This document shows, piece after piece, positions 8,605 through 18,236 of a DNA stretch of 45,451 nt; positions within the stretch are counted from its first letter, which is position 1; each line of letters opens with the position of its first letter. Location: contig CALWDZ010000009.1 in NCBI GenBank assembly GCA_944376845.1, positions 1 to 45,451 on the forward strand. The letters run 5' to 3'. The stretch comes from an uncultured Clostridia bacterium. GTDB lineage: Bacteria > Bacillota > Clostridia > Christensenellales > UBA1242. A program made the translations under genes and the position numbers. The notes under the pieces were generated by a model. The model was not told where the DNA came from, searched no databases, and saw nothing but the letters and a program-made list of their open reading frames with translations.

Positions 8605-9149
8605 TGAAATCAAGACTCGCAACATTATACAAAGAACAAGTTGTACCAGCACTTCAATCTGAATTTGGCTACAAAAATGTAAATGAAGTTCCTTCTATTT
8701 CAAAAATTGTACTCAATATGGGACTTGGTGCTGTAAAAGATAATTCAAAGAGTTTCAACATTGCTGTTGATGAACTCACTGCAATCGCAGGTCAAAAAGC
8801 AGTCGCAACTCGTGCAAAGAAAGCAATTTCTAACTTCAAAATTCACCAAGGCGCAAAAATTGGTGCCAAGGTGACACTAAGAGGCGACAAAATGTATGAG
8901 TTTTTAGATAGACTTATTTCAATCGCACTCCCAAGAGTTAGGGACTTTAAAGGCGTAAGTGACACAGCGTTTGATGGAAGAGGTAATTATTCACTCGGAA
9001 TAAAAGAACAACTTATATTCCCAGAGATAGAATATGACAAAATAGACCAAATTCGCGGTCTAGATGTGATGATAATCACAAGTGCAAAGTCGGACAAAGA
9101 GGCAAAATCATTGCTTGAAAAGCTTGGTATGCCTTTCAGGACAAGATAA
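8604..9149 (+). CDS. rplE: 50S ribosomal protein L5
   Basis: The 181-aa product contains [34 protein letters not shown] and [18 protein letters not shown], all standard L5 blocks. L5 binds 5S rRNA and contacts the P-site tRNA and S13. It is coupled to rplX by TAATG and is 9 nt from rpsN. Confidence 0.98.
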   Translation: MKSRLATLYKEQVVPALQSEFGYKNVNEVPSISKIVLNMGLGAVKDNSKSFNIAVDELTAIAGQKAVATRAKKAISNFKIHQGAKIGAKVTLRGDKMYEFLDRLISIALPRVRDFKGVSDTAFDGRGNYSLGIKEQLIFPEIEYDKIDQIRGLDVMIITSAKSDKEAKSLLEKLGMPFRTR

Positions 9150-9158
9150 GGAGAAGTT

Positions 9159-9344
9159 ATGGCAAGAAAAGCACTTATTGAAAAGCAACAAAAAAAGCAA
9201 AAGTATTCCACTCGTGAATATACTCGTTGCTCAATTTGCGGACGTCCACATTCCGTCCTTAAAAAATATGGCATTTGCAGAATATGTTTTAGAGAACTTG
9301 CATCAAAAGGTGAAATTCCTGGTGTCAAGAAATCTAGTTGGTAA
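9159..9344 (+). CDS. rpsZ: 30S ribosomal protein S14, zinc-binding short form (type Z)
   Basis: The 61-aa product is the short S14 with four Zn ligands (C24, C27, C40, C43: CSICGRPH and CRICFREL), ending GVKKSSW. It sits in the usual spc position between rplE and rpsH with a GGAG ribosome binding site. Confidence 0.97.
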   Translation: MARKALIEKQQKKQKYSTREYTRCSICGRPHSVLKKYGICRICFRELASKGEIPGVKKSSW

Positions 9345-9356
9345 GAGGAGGAAATT

Positions 9357-9755
9357 ATGATATTAACAGATCCAATCGCAGATATGCTTACCCGTATTCG
9401 CAATGGCCTTGCGGCTAAGCATAGAGAAGTTGTTGTTCCTGCTTCAAAAGAAAAACTTGCAATATTAAATATCTTAAAAGATGAAGGTTATATCATAGAT
9501 GCAAGCGTACAAGAAGAAGGCACACATAAAAATATTGTTGTCACACTTAAATACGACGACAACGGTGAAAGCGTTATTTCAGGACTTAAAAGAATTTCAA
9601 AGCCAGGACTTAGAGTCTATGCTGAGAAAGACAAACTTCCAAAAGTTATAAATGGTCTTGGAATTGCAATCATCTCAACAAATAAAGGTATATTAACAGA
9701 TAAGCAAGCTCGTGCCAAAAACGTTGGTGGCGAAGTTTTGGCTTTTGTATGGTAG
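9357..9755 (+). CDS. rpsH: 30S ribosomal protein S8
   Basis: The 132-aa product starts [17 protein letters not shown] and ends with the [13 protein letters not shown] block typical of S8. S8 organises the central 16S domain and in some bacteria regulates the spc operon. It is preceded by GAGGAGG. Confidence 0.98.
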   Translation: MILTDPIADMLTRIRNGLAAKHREVVVPASKEKLAILNILKDEGYIIDASVQEEGTHKNIVVTLKYDDNGESVISGLKRISKPGLRVYAEKDKLPKVINGLGIAIISTNKGILTDKQARAKNVGGEVLAFVW

Positions 9756-9764
9756 GAGGAAAAT

Positions 9765-10316
9765 ATGTCCAGAATAGGTAAAAAACATATCGATTTGCCA
9801 GCAGGGGTTGAACTCACCACAAACGATGGAAAAGTTACTGTAAAAGGTCCAAAAGGTACACTTAGCCTTGATGTTGACAAACTTATAACAGTAAATGTTT
9901 CAAATGGCAGAGTTGAACTTACCCGCAAAGATGATGAAAATGAAACCCGTGCAAAACACGGACTATATCGTGCACTAATTGCCAATATGGTTAAGGGTGT
10001 TCACGATGGTTTTGAAAAGAAACTAATTATAAACGGAGTTGGTTACAAGGCACAAAAACAAGGTAACAAACTTGTCCTAAACCTTGGCTACTCACACAAC
10101 ATTGAAGTACCAGAAGAAGATGGAATAACTCTAGAATGTCCATCCGCAACAGAAATTGTTGTAAAAGGCATTGATAAACAAAAAGTTGGTCAATTTGCTT
10201 CAAAAATTAGAGATTTAAGAAAAGTCGAACCTTATCATGCATATGGCGTAAGATATAGCGATGAAGTTGTGATAAGAAAAGTTGGTAAAGCATCAGGCAA
10301 AGGTGCCAAGAAATAA
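9765..10316 (+). CDS. rplF: 50S ribosomal protein L6
   Basis: The 183-aa product has the L6 start (MSRIGKKHIDLPAGV), the two-domain layout with VKGPKGTLSL, and the C-terminal signature IRDLRKVEPYHAYGVRY. L6 lies near the factor-binding site. It is 9 nt after rpsH. Confidence 0.98.
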   Translation: MSRIGKKHIDLPAGVELTTNDGKVTVKGPKGTLSLDVDKLITVNVSNGRVELTRKDDENETRAKHGLYRALIANMVKGVHDGFEKKLIINGVGYKAQKQGNKLVLNLGYSHNIEVPEEDGITLECPSATEIVVKGIDKQKVGQFASKIRDLRKVEPYHAYGVRYSDEVVIRKVGKASGKGAKK

Positions 10317-10327
10317 AGGAGCATTAA

Positions 10328-10696
10328 ATGTTTAAAAAGATAGACAAAAATAAGGAAAGACTTATTCGTCACACTCGAGTTAGAAAGAAAATCTCTGGCA
10401 CAGCTGAGCGTCCAAGACTTTGTGTTTACAGAAGCAATACTTCAATCTACGCACAAATAATTGATGATACAAAGGGCGTAACACTTGCCAGCGCTTCAAG
10501 CCAGGATAAAGCACTAGAAAAGGCACTCAAAGGCAAGAACAAAACCGAACAAGCAAGACTTGTTGGTGAAGAACTTGCTAAAAAAGCGCTTAAAGCAAAA
10601 ATAAAAACGGTTGTTTTTGACAGAGGCGGTTACATTTATACAGGAAGAGTTCAAGCACTTGCCGATGGCGCAAGAAGTGCTGGACTGGAGCTATAG
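10328..10696 (+). CDS. rplR: 50S ribosomal protein L18
   Basis: The 122-aa product includes [20 protein letters not shown] and the C-terminal [21 protein letters not shown]18 binds 5S rRNA together with L5. Confidence 0.98.
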   Translation: MFKKIDKNKERLIRHTRVRKKISGTAERPRLCVYRSNTSIYAQIIDDTKGVTLASASSQDKALEKALKGKNKTEQARLVGEELAKKALKAKIKTVVFDRGGYIYTGRVQALADGARSAGLEL

Positions 10697-10705
10697 GAGG
10701 CAATT

Positions 10706-11242
10706 ATGGCAGAACAAGAAAAAGTAAAAAAGCCAAGAGCACCAAGAGAAGAGCGTTCAAGACGTGAAGACGATGGTATCGATAAAAACTTAGTAGCAGT
10801 AAGACGTGTTACAAAAGTTGTAAAAGGCGGAAGAACACTTAGATTTTCAGCAGTAGTAGTTGTTGGTGACCACAAAGGTAATGTCGGTATGGGAACAGGA
10901 AAAGCAAAAGAAGTTCCTGCTGCAATCGATAAAGCAACAATGAATGCTAAAAAAGATATGAAACCAATCAATATTGTCAACGGAACAATACCACATGACA
11001 TTGTTGGAAAATTCGGCACATCAAAAATTCATCTTCTTCCAGCAAAGGAAGGTACAGGAATCATCGCTGGTGGTGGTGCGCGTGCCGTTTTGGAACTCGC
11101 TGGAGTTAAAGATATAGTTACAAAAATCCATGGTTCAACCAACAAGATAAACTCCGTAAGAGCAACTTTAGACGGACTAAGAAGAGTAAGAACCCGTGAG
11201 CAAATTGCTGCTCTTCGTGGTAAATTACCAGAGGAAATCTAG
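10706..11242 (+). CDS. rpsE: 30S ribosomal protein S5
   Basis: The 178-aa product has the S5 double-stranded RNA-binding fold (VKGGRTLRFSAVVVVGDHKG) and the conserved GIIAGGGARAVLELAGVKDI block. The N-terminal 20 residues are a charged extension. S5 affects decoding fidelity and mRNA entry. It has an AGGAGG ribosome binding site. Confidence 0.98.
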   Translation: MAEQEKVKKPRAPREERSRREDDGIDKNLVAVRRVTKVVKGGRTLRFSAVVVVGDHKGNVGMGTGKAKEVPAAIDKATMNAKKDMKPINIVNGTIPHDIVGKFGTSKIHLLPAKEGTGIIAGGGARAVLELAGVKDIVTKIHGSTNKINSVRATLDGLRRVRTREQIAALRGKLPEEI

Positions 11243-11251
11243 GAGGGAATT

Positions 11252-11437
11252 ATGGCACAGAAAAAATTGAAAGTAACTTTAGTCAAAAGTCCTATTGGAT
11301 ATGACAAAAGACAGTCAGAAATTTTAAAGGCACTTGGCCTTAAAAAATTAAATCATTCAGTTGTTTTACCAGACAATGAAAGTGTGAAAGGAAGTATTTT
11401 CCACGTCAAACATTTGGTAAAAGTTGAAGAAGTTTAG
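11252..11437 (+). CDS. rpmD: 50S ribosomal protein L30
   Basis: The 61-aa product reads [18 protein letters not shown] and [20 protein letters not shown], the standard bacterial L30. It lies 9 nt from both rpsE and rplO. Confidence 0.97.
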   Translation: MAQKKLKVTLVKSPIGYDKRQSEILKALGLKKLNHSVVLPDNESVKGSIFHVKHLVKVEEV

Positions 11438-11446
11438 GAGGAAGAT

Positions 11447-11893
11447 ATGGACATTCAAACACTTGCACCAGCCAAAAACTCAAGAACTGCTGAAAAACGT
11501 ATTGGCAGAGGAATTGGCAGTGGAATTGGTAAAACAAGTGGAAAAGGTCACAAAGGTCAAAACGCTCGTAGTGGTGGCGGAGTAAGACCAGGCTTTGAAG
11601 GCGGACAGTTGCCACTTGTCAGAAAACTTCCAATCAGAGGTTTTAATAATTACAATTTTAAGAAAGAATACTCAACCTGCAATGTTGCAGATTTGGAAAA
11701 ATTTGAAGAAAACTCAGTTATTACACTTGAACTTTTATACCAGTCAAGAGTTATAGGAAAAATTAAGCCATATGGTTTAAAAATTCTTGGAAATGGCGAA
11801 CTTACAAAACCACTCATAGTTCGAGCAAACAAATTCACTAAGAGTGCGATTGAAAAGATTGAAAAAGCCGGTGGAAAAGCTGAGGTGATCTAA
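11447..11893 (+). CDS. rplO: 50S ribosomal protein L15
   Basis: The 148-aa product has the Gly/Arg-rich N-terminal extension that penetrates 23S rRNA ([20 protein letters not shown], then [14 protein letters not shown]) and the globular C-terminus. Its stop overlaps secY by one base, the usual L15-SecY coupling. Confidence 0.98.
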   Translation: MDIQTLAPAKNSRTAEKRIGRGIGSGIGKTSGKGHKGQNARSGGGVRPGFEGGQLPLVRKLPIRGFNNYNFKKEYSTCNVADLEKFEENSVITLELLYQSRVIGKIKPYGLKILGNGELTKPLIVRANKFTKSAIEKIEKAGGKAEVI

Positions 11894-13212
11894 TGTTTAA
11901 AACATTTTATAATGCATTTAAAGTTAAAGATCTTAGAAAGAAAATTCTCATAACACTACTATTATTATTTGTATATAGACTTGGTTGCTGGATAACAATC
12001 CCAGGTATAGACCCAGGAGCATTAACTGGCACAGCAGATATGAGTGGCGGGATGACATTTTTAGGTCTTATGAACTCTATAAGCGGTGGTGCACTTGCAA
12101 ATGCATCGATATTTGCACTTGGTGTTTCACCATATATTAGTGCATCCATCATAATTCAACTTTTAACGGTTGCAATTCCACCACTTGAACGCCTTTCAAA
12201 ACAAGGCGAAGAGGGTAGAAAGAAAATAAATTTCTATACCCGCATATGTGCACTTGTACTTGCAACAGCACAGGCTATAGGAATTGTTGTTTCCTATGCC
12301 AATAGTGAGGGCTTTATTGATACAAGACTTTTTGGTGCATCAGCACCAGTTTGGCTTACTTGTGCAGTAATTGCCATTATTATGATAGCAGGAGCAATGT
12401 TTACAGTTTGGCTTGGTGAAAGAATAACTGACCTTGGTGTTGGTAACGGATTAAGTCTTCTTATTTTCGTTGGTATACTTTCATCTGCTTGCACAGGTCT
12501 TTACACAGCATTCCAAGGAGTTACGCAAGACATTGATTATCTTTGGACAATCCTTGTTTTCTTACTTGCAGTTATTGTCATATTCTCACTTATCGTCTTT
12601 ATAGATAGTGCAGAAAGAAAAGTTCCTGTTCAGTATGCAAAACAAGTCAAAGGTAGAAAAATGTATGGTGGACAATCAACATACATTCCAATTAAAGTCA
12701 ACTCCACAGGAGTTATCCCAATCATATTCGCAAACGCAATAGTAACTTTCCCACAAATGCTTATTAGCATATTTTGGCCAAATACAGCATTTGCAGATTG
12801 GTGGCAAAGATACATGGGAACAAGTTCTTGGGTATACATTGTACTCACAGCACTACTCATTTTATTCTTTGCATACTTCTATTCACAAATCACATTTAAG
12901 CCTGATGATGTAAGTAAACAAATTCAGCAAAATGGTGGATTTATTCCAGGCATAAGGGCAGGAAAGCCAACGGCAGAATATTTGGGCAAAATATCGTCAA
13001 GATTGACGCTATTTGGTGCAATTTTCTTAGCGTTCATAGCACTTGTTCCAAGTTTAATATTCAATGCACTTGCAACAACAACACTTGACTCCACACTTAT
13101 TAACGCATTTAGTGTAACGGGACTTATGATTGTTGTTTCGGTTGCTCTTGAACTTGATAAACAACTTGAAGCACAGATGCTCATGCGAAATTATAGAGGG
13201 TTTTTAAAGTGA
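11893..13212 (+). CDS. secY: Preprotein translocase channel subunit SecY
   Basis: The 439-aa integral membrane protein has ten predicted hydrophobic segments. Family blocks include the plug-region PGIDPGALT, ALGVSPYISASIIIQLL and the cytoplasmic loop ending in GGFIPGIRAGKPTAEYL. It forms the SecYEG channel for export and membrane insertion, here serving the several signal-peptide proteins in the window. It overlaps adk by 4 bases (GTGA). Confidence 0.98.
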   Translation: MFKTFYNAFKVKDLRKKILITLLLLFVYRLGCWITIPGIDPGALTGTADMSGGMTFLGLMNSISGGALANASIFALGVSPYISASIIIQLLTVAIPPLERLSKQGEEGRKKINFYTRICALVLATAQAIGIVVSYANSEGFIDTRLFGASAPVWLTCAVIAIIMIAGAMFTVWLGERITDLGVGNGLSLLIFVGILSSACTGLYTAFQGVTQDIDYLWTILVFLLAVIVIFSLIVFIDSAERKVPVQYAKQVKGRKMYGGQSTYIPIKVNSTGVIPIIFANAIVTFPQMLISIFWPNTAFADWWQRYMGTSSWVYIVLTALLILFFAYFYSQITFKPDDVSKQIQQNGGFIPGIRAGKPTAEYLGKISSRLTLFGAIFLAFIALVPSLIFNALATTTLDSTLINAFSVTGLMIVVSVALELDKQLEAQMLMRNYRGFLK

Positions 13213-13826
13213 GATTGATTTTATTAGGCGCCCCAGGCAGTGGAAAGGGCACACAAGCACAAAAAATTGAAAAAAATTTCGGTGCAATGCATATTTCCAC
13301 TGGAGAAATTATAAGGGAAAACATCAACAGCAAAACAGAAATTGGAATCAAAGTGGAAAAGATAATAAATCAAGGCAAGTTGGTTCCAGATGATGTTATT
13401 ATTGAACTTGTAAAAGATATTTTAAATAAACCAAATATTAAAAACAATTTTGTATTGGATGGTTTTCCAAGAACAATAAAACAGGCTGAGGCGCTTGATA
13501 AGATTACACAAATTGATAAAGTTATATTTATCGATACAAATATTGATGCGACAAAAGATAGAATGCTTAAAAGAAGGGTTTGTCCTTTATGTGGCAAAAC
13601 ATATGCGGATACATTGGTTTGTCCAAATTGTAATGTAGCACTTGTTATACGTAGTGATGACAATGAACAGACTATAAATTCGCGGTTTGAAGTTTATAAA
13701 AGTCAGACAAGTCCTTTGATTGATTACTATAAGCAAAAGAAATTACTATTCAAAGTCGATGGAAATCAAAATATTGAACAAGTTTTTGAACAAATAAAAT
13801 GTATTTTAAATGAAGGGAATATATGA
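13209..13826 (+). CDS. adk: Adenylate kinase (Zn-LID form)
   Basis: The 205-aa enzyme converts ATP plus AMP to two ADP. The P-loop GAPGSGKG is at residues 7-14, DGFPRTIKQA is the AMP-side motif, and the LID carries a Cys4 zinc site (CPLCGK and CPNC). It starts with GTG overlapping the secY stop. It is slightly shorter than the ~215-aa norm because of a compact C-terminal half. The secY-adk-map order is standard for Gram-positive bacteria. Confidence 0.97.
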   Translation: MRLILLGAPGSGKGTQAQKIEKNFGAMHISTGEIIRENINSKTEIGIKVEKIINQGKLVPDDVIIELVKDILNKPNIKNNFVLDGFPRTIKQAEALDKITQIDKVIFIDTNIDATKDRMLKRRVCPLCGKTYADTLVCPNCNVALVIRSDDNEQTINSRFEVYKSQTSPLIDYYKQKKLLFKVDGNQNIEQVFEQIKCILNEGNI

Positions 13827-14566
13827 TTTGTAAAACTCAAAGTGATATTGATGGAATGAGAAAGGCAAATATTGTGGTTCGTGATGCATTAAATTATGCA
13901 GAAACACTAATTAAGCCAGGACTTTCCACATATGAACTTGACAAACTTGTTGAAAAGTTTATAATAGAACATGGTGCTATTCCATCTTTTAAAGGTTTTG
14001 AGGGTTATCCTGCAAGCATTTGTGCATCTGTCAATGAAATGGTTGTTCATGGCATACCTTCAAAAGATATAATTTTAAAAGAAGGTGATATCATAAGCGT
14101 TGATATCGGAACCATTGTTGATGGCTATAATGGTGATGCAGCAAGAACATTTGCCGTCGGTAAAATAAGCCCAGAAAAACAAAGACTGATTGATGTTACT
14201 AAACAATGTTTTTTTGAAGGCATAAAGCATTTAAAAGTAGGTAGCAAACTAGGCGAACTTGGTCATGCAATCCAAACCTATGCAGAGGGCAATGGCTATG
14301 GAGTTGTGCGTGAACTTGTTGGACACGGAATTGGACACAAAATGCATGAAGAACCAGAAGTTCCAAATTTCGGCACTCCAAAAAGTGGTGTGGTAGTCAA
14401 AGAAAATATGTGCCTAGCCATAGAACCTATGATAACAATGGGTAAACGCTATGTGTACATGGCAGAAGATGGCTGGGGCATTTTCACACAAGATTATAGT
14501 CCCGCTGCACATTATGAAAACACTGTGATAGTTACAAAAAATGGTGTGGAGATATTGTCGTTATGA
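13823..14566 (+). CDS. map: Methionine aminopeptidase, type I
   Basis: The 247-aa enzyme removes the initiator Met from nascent proteins. The five metal ligands are recognisable in SVDIGTIVDGYNGDAART (two Asp), GHGIGHKMHEEP (His), CLAIEPM (Glu) and the Glu of HYENTVIVT. It overlaps adk and the KOW gene by 4 bases each (ATGA), so the run is translationally coupled. Confidence 0.97.
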   Translation: MICKTQSDIDGMRKANIVVRDALNYAETLIKPGLSTYELDKLVEKFIIEHGAIPSFKGFEGYPASICASVNEMVVHGIPSKDIILKEGDIISVDIGTIVDGYNGDAARTFAVGKISPEKQRLIDVTKQCFFEGIKHLKVGSKLGELGHAIQTYAEGNGYGVVRELVGHGIGHKMHEEPEVPNFGTPKSGVVVKENMCLAIEPMITMGKRYVYMAEDGWGIFTQDYSPAAHYENTVIVTKNGVEILSL

Positions 14567-14832
14567 GTATAGAAAGACCAGAGGTCGGAGATATAGTAAA
14601 AAGCACGAAAGGTCGTGATGAAGGAACATTATATATTGTCTATATGACTAGTGAAGATTATGCCTTTTGTGTAAATGGGAAAAATCGATCGATGTCAAAT
14701 CCCAAAAAGAAAAAGTTCAAACATATTTCGTCACTACAAATATCAGATGAACTTGCAAAAAAGTTTAAAGAGCATCAAAAAGTGCTTGATAGTGATATAA
14801 GAAAAACAATTGATAATTTAAACATAGTTTAG
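14563..14832 (+). CDS. KOW-domain RNA-binding protein (L14e-like)
   Basis: The 89-aa product begins with a KOW-like turn ([20 protein letters not shown]) followed by a basic segment [10 protein letters not shown]. Similar small proteins sit between map and infA in many Clostridia and resemble archaeal/eukaryotic L14e-type proteins. Binding to RNA or ribosomes is inferred from fold and position; no experimental role is known to me. Confidence 0.75.
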   Translation: MSIERPEVGDIVKSTKGRDEGTLYIVYMTSEDYAFCVNGKNRSMSNPKKKKFKHISSLQISDELAKKFKEHQKVLDSDIRKTIDNLNIV

Positions 14833-14840
14833 GAGTTTGT

Positions 14841-15059
14841 ATGTCAAAGGAAGATGTAATAGAATTTGAAGGAGTTGTTGAAGAGGTGCTTCCAAACACC
14901 TTGTTCACTGTTCGTCTGGACAATGGGCATGCCATTACGGCACACATCAGTGGTAGGCTTAGAATCAACTATATCAAAATTCTTGAAGGTGATAGGGTTA
15001 AAGTTGAAATGAGTCCTTATGACCTTACAAAAGGCAGAATAACATATAGAATAAAGTAA
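14841..15059 (+). CDS. infA: Translation initiation factor IF-1
   Basis: The 72-aa single OB (S1-type) domain contains [20 protein letters not shown] and ends GRITYRIK, the standard IF-1. It occupies the 30S A site during initiation. It has an AGGAG ribosome binding site and lies 8 nt after the KOW gene. Confidence 0.98.
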   Translation: MSKEDVIEFEGVVEEVLPNTLFTVRLDNGHAITAHISGRLRINYIKILEGDRVKVEMSPYDLTKGRITYRIK

Positions 15060-15095
15060 ATTATTTTTAAATTATAAATTGAAAGGAGAAGAAAA

Positions 15096-15212
15096 ATGAA
15101 AGTAAGACCATCAGTAAAACCAATGTGTGACAAATGCAAAGTGATCAAGCGTGAAGGAAAAGTTATGGTCATTTGTTCAAAAGACAAATCACACAAACAA
15201 ACACAAGGCTAA
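15096..15212 (+). CDS. rpmJ: 50S ribosomal protein L36
   Basis: The 38-aa protein reads [20 protein letters not shown] and ends SHKQTQG. It has the Zn ligands C11, C14, C27 and H33, the zinc-binding (C+) form. The ribosome binding site AAAGGAG lies 9 nt ahead of the ATG. It sits 36 nt after infA. Confidence 0.97.
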   Translation: MKVRPSVKPMCDKCKVIKREGKVMVICSKDKSHKQTQG

Positions 15213-15309
15213 AGTAGAAAATAACGCGTCATTACACCGCGGCAAATTGTATGATGCGAGTAAATAAATAATAAATCAAAATTTAAATAATTTTAATTCG
15301 GAGGAAAAT
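15213..15309 (+). promoter_or_regulatory. rpmJ-rpsM intergenic hairpin
   Basis: The largest gap inside the ribosomal cluster (97 nt) holds a hairpin with CGCGTCAT (15225-15232) pairing to ATGATGCG (15251-15258) through one G-U. Its loop contains CCGCGG. There is no T-run directly after it, so it is not a standard terminator. It could be a processing site or a ribosomal-protein target for the alpha-operon genes. Confidence 0.4.
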
Positions 15310-15690
15310 ATGGCAAGAATCGCTGGTGTTGATTTACCCAGAGAAAAAAGAGTTGAGATTGGATTGACATATATCTACGGCGTTGGTAGACATACAGCCA
15401 ATGAAATTTTGGCTGCAACCAAAATAAACCCTGATACTCGTGTTAAAGATCTTGATGAAAACGATGTTGCAAAACTTCGTAATTACATTGAGCACAATCT
15501 CACAGTTGAAGGTGACCTTAGAAAAGAGGTTTCACTCAACATCAAACGTTTAACAGAAATTGGCTCATACAGGGGCACAAGACACAGAAAAGGTCTTCCT
15601 GTTCGTGGGCAAAACACAAGGACTAACTGTCGTACAAGAAAAGGTCCAAGAAAAGTCGTAGGTGGCAGTTCCAAGAAAGGTAAACTATAA
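15310..15690 (+). CDS. rpsM: 30S ribosomal protein S13
   Basis: The 126-aa product begins [20 protein letters not shown] and ends with the RGLPVRGQ-type tail ([20 protein letters not shown]). S13 forms bridges with L5 and contacts P-site tRNA. It is the first gene of the alpha group, with a GGAGG ribosome binding site. Confidence 0.98.
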   Translation: MARIAGVDLPREKRVEIGLTYIYGVGRHTANEILAATKINPDTRVKDLDENDVAKLRNYIEHNLTVEGDLRKEVSLNIKRLTEIGSYRGTRHRKGLPVRGQNTRTNCRTRKGPRKVVGGSSKKGKL

Positions 15691-15703
15691 GAGGAGATAA
15701 AAA

Positions 15704-16093
15704 ATGGCAACAGCAAAAGTAGCAAAGAAAAAGAGAGTTTCAAGAAACATAGACAAAGGTCAAGTCCATATTAAATCTTCTTTTAATAACACTATGGTAA
15801 CATTTACAGACCTTCAAGGAAATGTAGTTTCTTGGGCAAGTTCAGGAAAATTAGGTTTCAAAGGCTCAAAAAAGAGCACACCATTCGCAGCACAACAATG
15901 TGTTGAAGAAGCAGCAAAAGTCGCAAAGGAACAGGGAATCAAATCTGTTGAAGTATACGTAAAAGGTCCAGGCAATGGTCGTGAGGCAGCAATACGTGCA
16001 CTTTCTGCAGCAGAACTTAATGTTACCTTAATCAAGGATGTTTCTCCAATCGCTCATAACGGTTGTAGACCACCAAAGATTAGAAGAATATAA
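15704..16093 (+). CDS. rpsK: 30S ribosomal protein S11
   Basis: The 129-aa product has [20 protein letters not shown] and the C-terminal [14 protein letters not shown], standard S11 at the platform near the mRNA exit. It is 13 nt after rpsM and 12 nt before rpsD. Confidence 0.98.
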   Translation: MATAKVAKKKRVSRNIDKGQVHIKSSFNNTMVTFTDLQGNVVSWASSGKLGFKGSKKSTPFAAQQCVEEAAKVAKEQGIKSVEVYVKGPGNGREAAIRALSAAELNVTLIKDVSPIAHNGCRPPKIRRI

Positions 16094-16105
16094 AAGGAGA
16101 AATTT

Positions 16106-16726
16106 ATGGCTAAGATGATAGGTGCAGATTGCAGACAATGTCGCCGTGAAGGATGTAAATTGTTCCTTAAAGGCGAAAGATGCACAACTAAAAAATGTGC
16201 CATTGAAAGACGCCCAGTCGCTCCTGGTCAACATGGAACAGGTAGAAAAAGGGTTACAGAATATGGAACACAGCTTCGTGAAAAACAAAAAGTAAAGAGA
16301 GCATATGGCATACTTGAAAAACAATTCCATAGATACTATGAAGAAGCAGAAAGAATGAAGGGTGTAACCGGTGAAAATATGTTATCACTCATCGAAAGAA
16401 GACTTGATAATGTAGTATATCGTATGGGCATCGGCTCTTCAAGAAGTGAATGCCGTCAAATAGTAAATCATGGGCATATAACAGTCAATGGAAAGAGAGT
16501 TAATATTCCTTCTTATCAAGTTAAAGTTGGCGATGTTATTGCTGTTAAAGAAAACAAACGCGACCTTGATATGTTCAAACAACTTAAAGGTATGAAGATT
16601 GTTATGCCAAAATGGCTTGAATTTAATAGTGACACGCTTGAAGGTAAGGTACTAGCACTTCCAACAAGAGAAGATATTGATCTCAACATCAAGGAACACT
16701 TAATCATTGAGTTGTATTCAAGATAG
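16106..16726 (+). CDS. rpsD: 30S ribosomal protein S4, zinc form
   Basis: The 206-aa product has an N-terminal Zn site (C9, C12, C26, C31), the PVAPGQHG motif and an S4 RNA-binding domain ([20 protein letters not shown], then [18 protein letters not shown]). S4 nucleates 30S assembly and represses its own synthesis in several bacteria. It lies 20 nt before rpoA. Confidence 0.97.
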   Translation: MAKMIGADCRQCRREGCKLFLKGERCTTKKCAIERRPVAPGQHGTGRKRVTEYGTQLREKQKVKRAYGILEKQFHRYYEEAERMKGVTGENMLSLIERRLDNVVYRMGIGSSRSECRQIVNHGHITVNGKRVNIPSYQVKVGDVIAVKENKRDLDMFKQLKGMKIVMPKWLEFNSDTLEGKVLALPTREDIDLNIKEHLIIELYSR

Positions 16727-16746
16727 TAAATGGAGGATTTTAGTTT

Positions 16747-17700
16747 ATGATGGAAATTGAAAAACCAAGAATCACGTGCGAAGAAACAGAAGGTGGCAGT
16801 TATGCTAGGTTCATAGTTGAGCCACTTGAAAGAGGTTATGGCATAACGCTAGGAAACTGTATGCGAAGGACACTTCTTGGTGCGCTCCCTGGTGCAGCAC
16901 CAATCGCTATCAGAATAAATGGTGTATTGCACGAATTTTCAACCGTTCACGGCATATCAGAAGATGTTGTGGACATTGTGCTAAACATAAAATGTTTGGC
17001 AGTTAAAACAACAGATAAAAACACTGACTTTACAACAACAATACATCTTCGTCACAAAGGTGCAGGTGAAATCACAGCACGCGAATTTGAGCCAAATGAC
17101 CAAGTCGAAATTTTAAATCCAGATCTTCATATTGCAACAGCAGATGATGATGCAGACTTCCAACTTGATGTTATAATCGGCAGAGGTCGTGGATATGTCC
17201 CAAACACAATCAACAAAGAAAGAGTTGATGTTGTTGACTATATTGCAATTGATTCAATTTACTCACCAGTAAAAAAAGTTAATTACAATGTTGAACCAAC
17301 ACGTGTTGGACAAAGCATAGACTATGACAAACTTACATTAGAAGTTGAAACAAACGGTACAATAACCGCTCGTGAAATTGTAAGTTTGGCAGGTAAAATC
17401 ATACAAGAGCACATTGCGCTTTTTGTAGATCTTTGTGAAGAAATGTCAGATATGAACATTTTGGTTTCAAAAGAAGAAGATAAACAAGTCAAAGTTCTTG
17501 AAATGCCAATTGAGGAGATGGATCTTTCCGTCAGATCATACAATTGCCTTAAAAGAGCAAATATAAATACCATAGATGACCTTATCAAAAAGTCAAAAAG
17601 TGATATGCTTAAGGTAAGAAATCTTGGTTTAAAATCAATAGAGGAAGTCATTCAAAAACTTGCCACATATGGACTAAGTTTAAGAAGCGACGAAGACTAA
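16747..17700 (+). CDS. rpoA: DNA-directed RNA polymerase subunit alpha
   Basis: The 317-aa product has an N-terminal dimerisation domain (RFIVEPLERGYGITLGNCMRR), a linker near residues 230-245 and a C-terminal domain (LSVRSYNCLKRANINTIDDL) that contacts UP elements and activators. The first of two adjacent ATGs is used because it sits 10 nt after GGAGG. The rRNA promoter at 45292 with its A-rich upstream tract is a plausible client of this domain. Confidence 0.98.
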   Translation: MMEIEKPRITCEETEGGSYARFIVEPLERGYGITLGNCMRRTLLGALPGAAPIAIRINGVLHEFSTVHGISEDVVDIVLNIKCLAVKTTDKNTDFTTTIHLRHKGAGEITAREFEPNDQVEILNPDLHIATADDDADFQLDVIIGRGRGYVPNTINKERVDVVDYIAIDSIYSPVKKVNYNVEPTRVGQSIDYDKLTLEVETNGTITAREIVSLAGKIIQEHIALFVDLCEEMSDMNILVSKEEDKQVKVLEMPIEEMDLSVRSYNCLKRANINTIDDLIKKSKSDMLKVRNLGLKSIEEVIQKLATYGLSLRSDED

Positions 17701-17713
17701 AAAGGAGATAAAA

Positions 17714-18220
17714 ATGGCTAACGATAAATTAGGTAGACCAACTGATCAAAGAATAGCAGTACTTAGAAATCAAGTATCTAATCTTTTCAAGTATGGCAGA
17801 ATTGAAACAACTGTTGCAAAAGCAAAAGCAGTTTCAAGTGAAGCAGAAAAGATATTAACTTTGGCAATCAATACTTACGAAGATAACGCAAAAGTTGAAA
17901 AGACAATTACCGAAAATGGAACAAAGGTAAAGAAAGAAATAATAAATGATGGTCCAAAAAAACTTGCAGCAAGACGTAAAATGATGGCATTTTTGTATGA
18001 TCTTAAAGAAGAAAGACGTGAAAAAGAAGGTCTTGAAGCATATAGAGCAAGAACACAAGGTATCAACCATCCACTTATTGAAAAGATATTCAATGTCTAT
18101 GCTCCAAAGTATGCAGATCGTGCAAAAGAACTTGGTACTAAAGGTGGCTACACAAGAGTCATAAAAACAGGTACTCGTCGTGGTGACGCTGCAGAACTTG
18201 CTATTGTTGAACTAGTTTAA
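17714..18220 (+). CDS. rplQ: 50S ribosomal protein L17 with internal insertion
   Basis: The 168-aa product has the L17 core at both ends (QRIAVLRNQVSNLFKYGRIE; GGYTRVIKTGTRRGDAAELA). Between about residues 58 and 120 there is a Lys/Glu-rich insertion absent from the common 112-130-aa proteins. L17 lies at the tunnel exit, so the insertion would be solvent exposed or near the exit; that position is inference. It closes the ribosomal cluster. Confidence 0.95.
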   Translation: MANDKLGRPTDQRIAVLRNQVSNLFKYGRIETTVAKAKAVSSEAEKILTLAINTYEDNAKVEKTITENGTKVKKEIINDGPKKLAARRKMMAFLYDLKEERREKEGLEAYRARTQGINHPLIEKIFNVYAPKYADRAKELGTKGGYTRVIKTGTRRGDAAELAIVELV

Positions 18221-18236
18221 TTGGAGTAAATAGTTT

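Noticed and set aside
8446..8652. Cys/Phe/Leu-rich minus-strand frame
   Set aside because: It is the antisense of the Lys-rich L24 tail; the odd composition is a mirror of poly-Lys codons.
9082..9360. Frame overlapping the S14 gene
   Set aside because: It runs out of frame through rplE and rpsZ, both of which are firmly identified.
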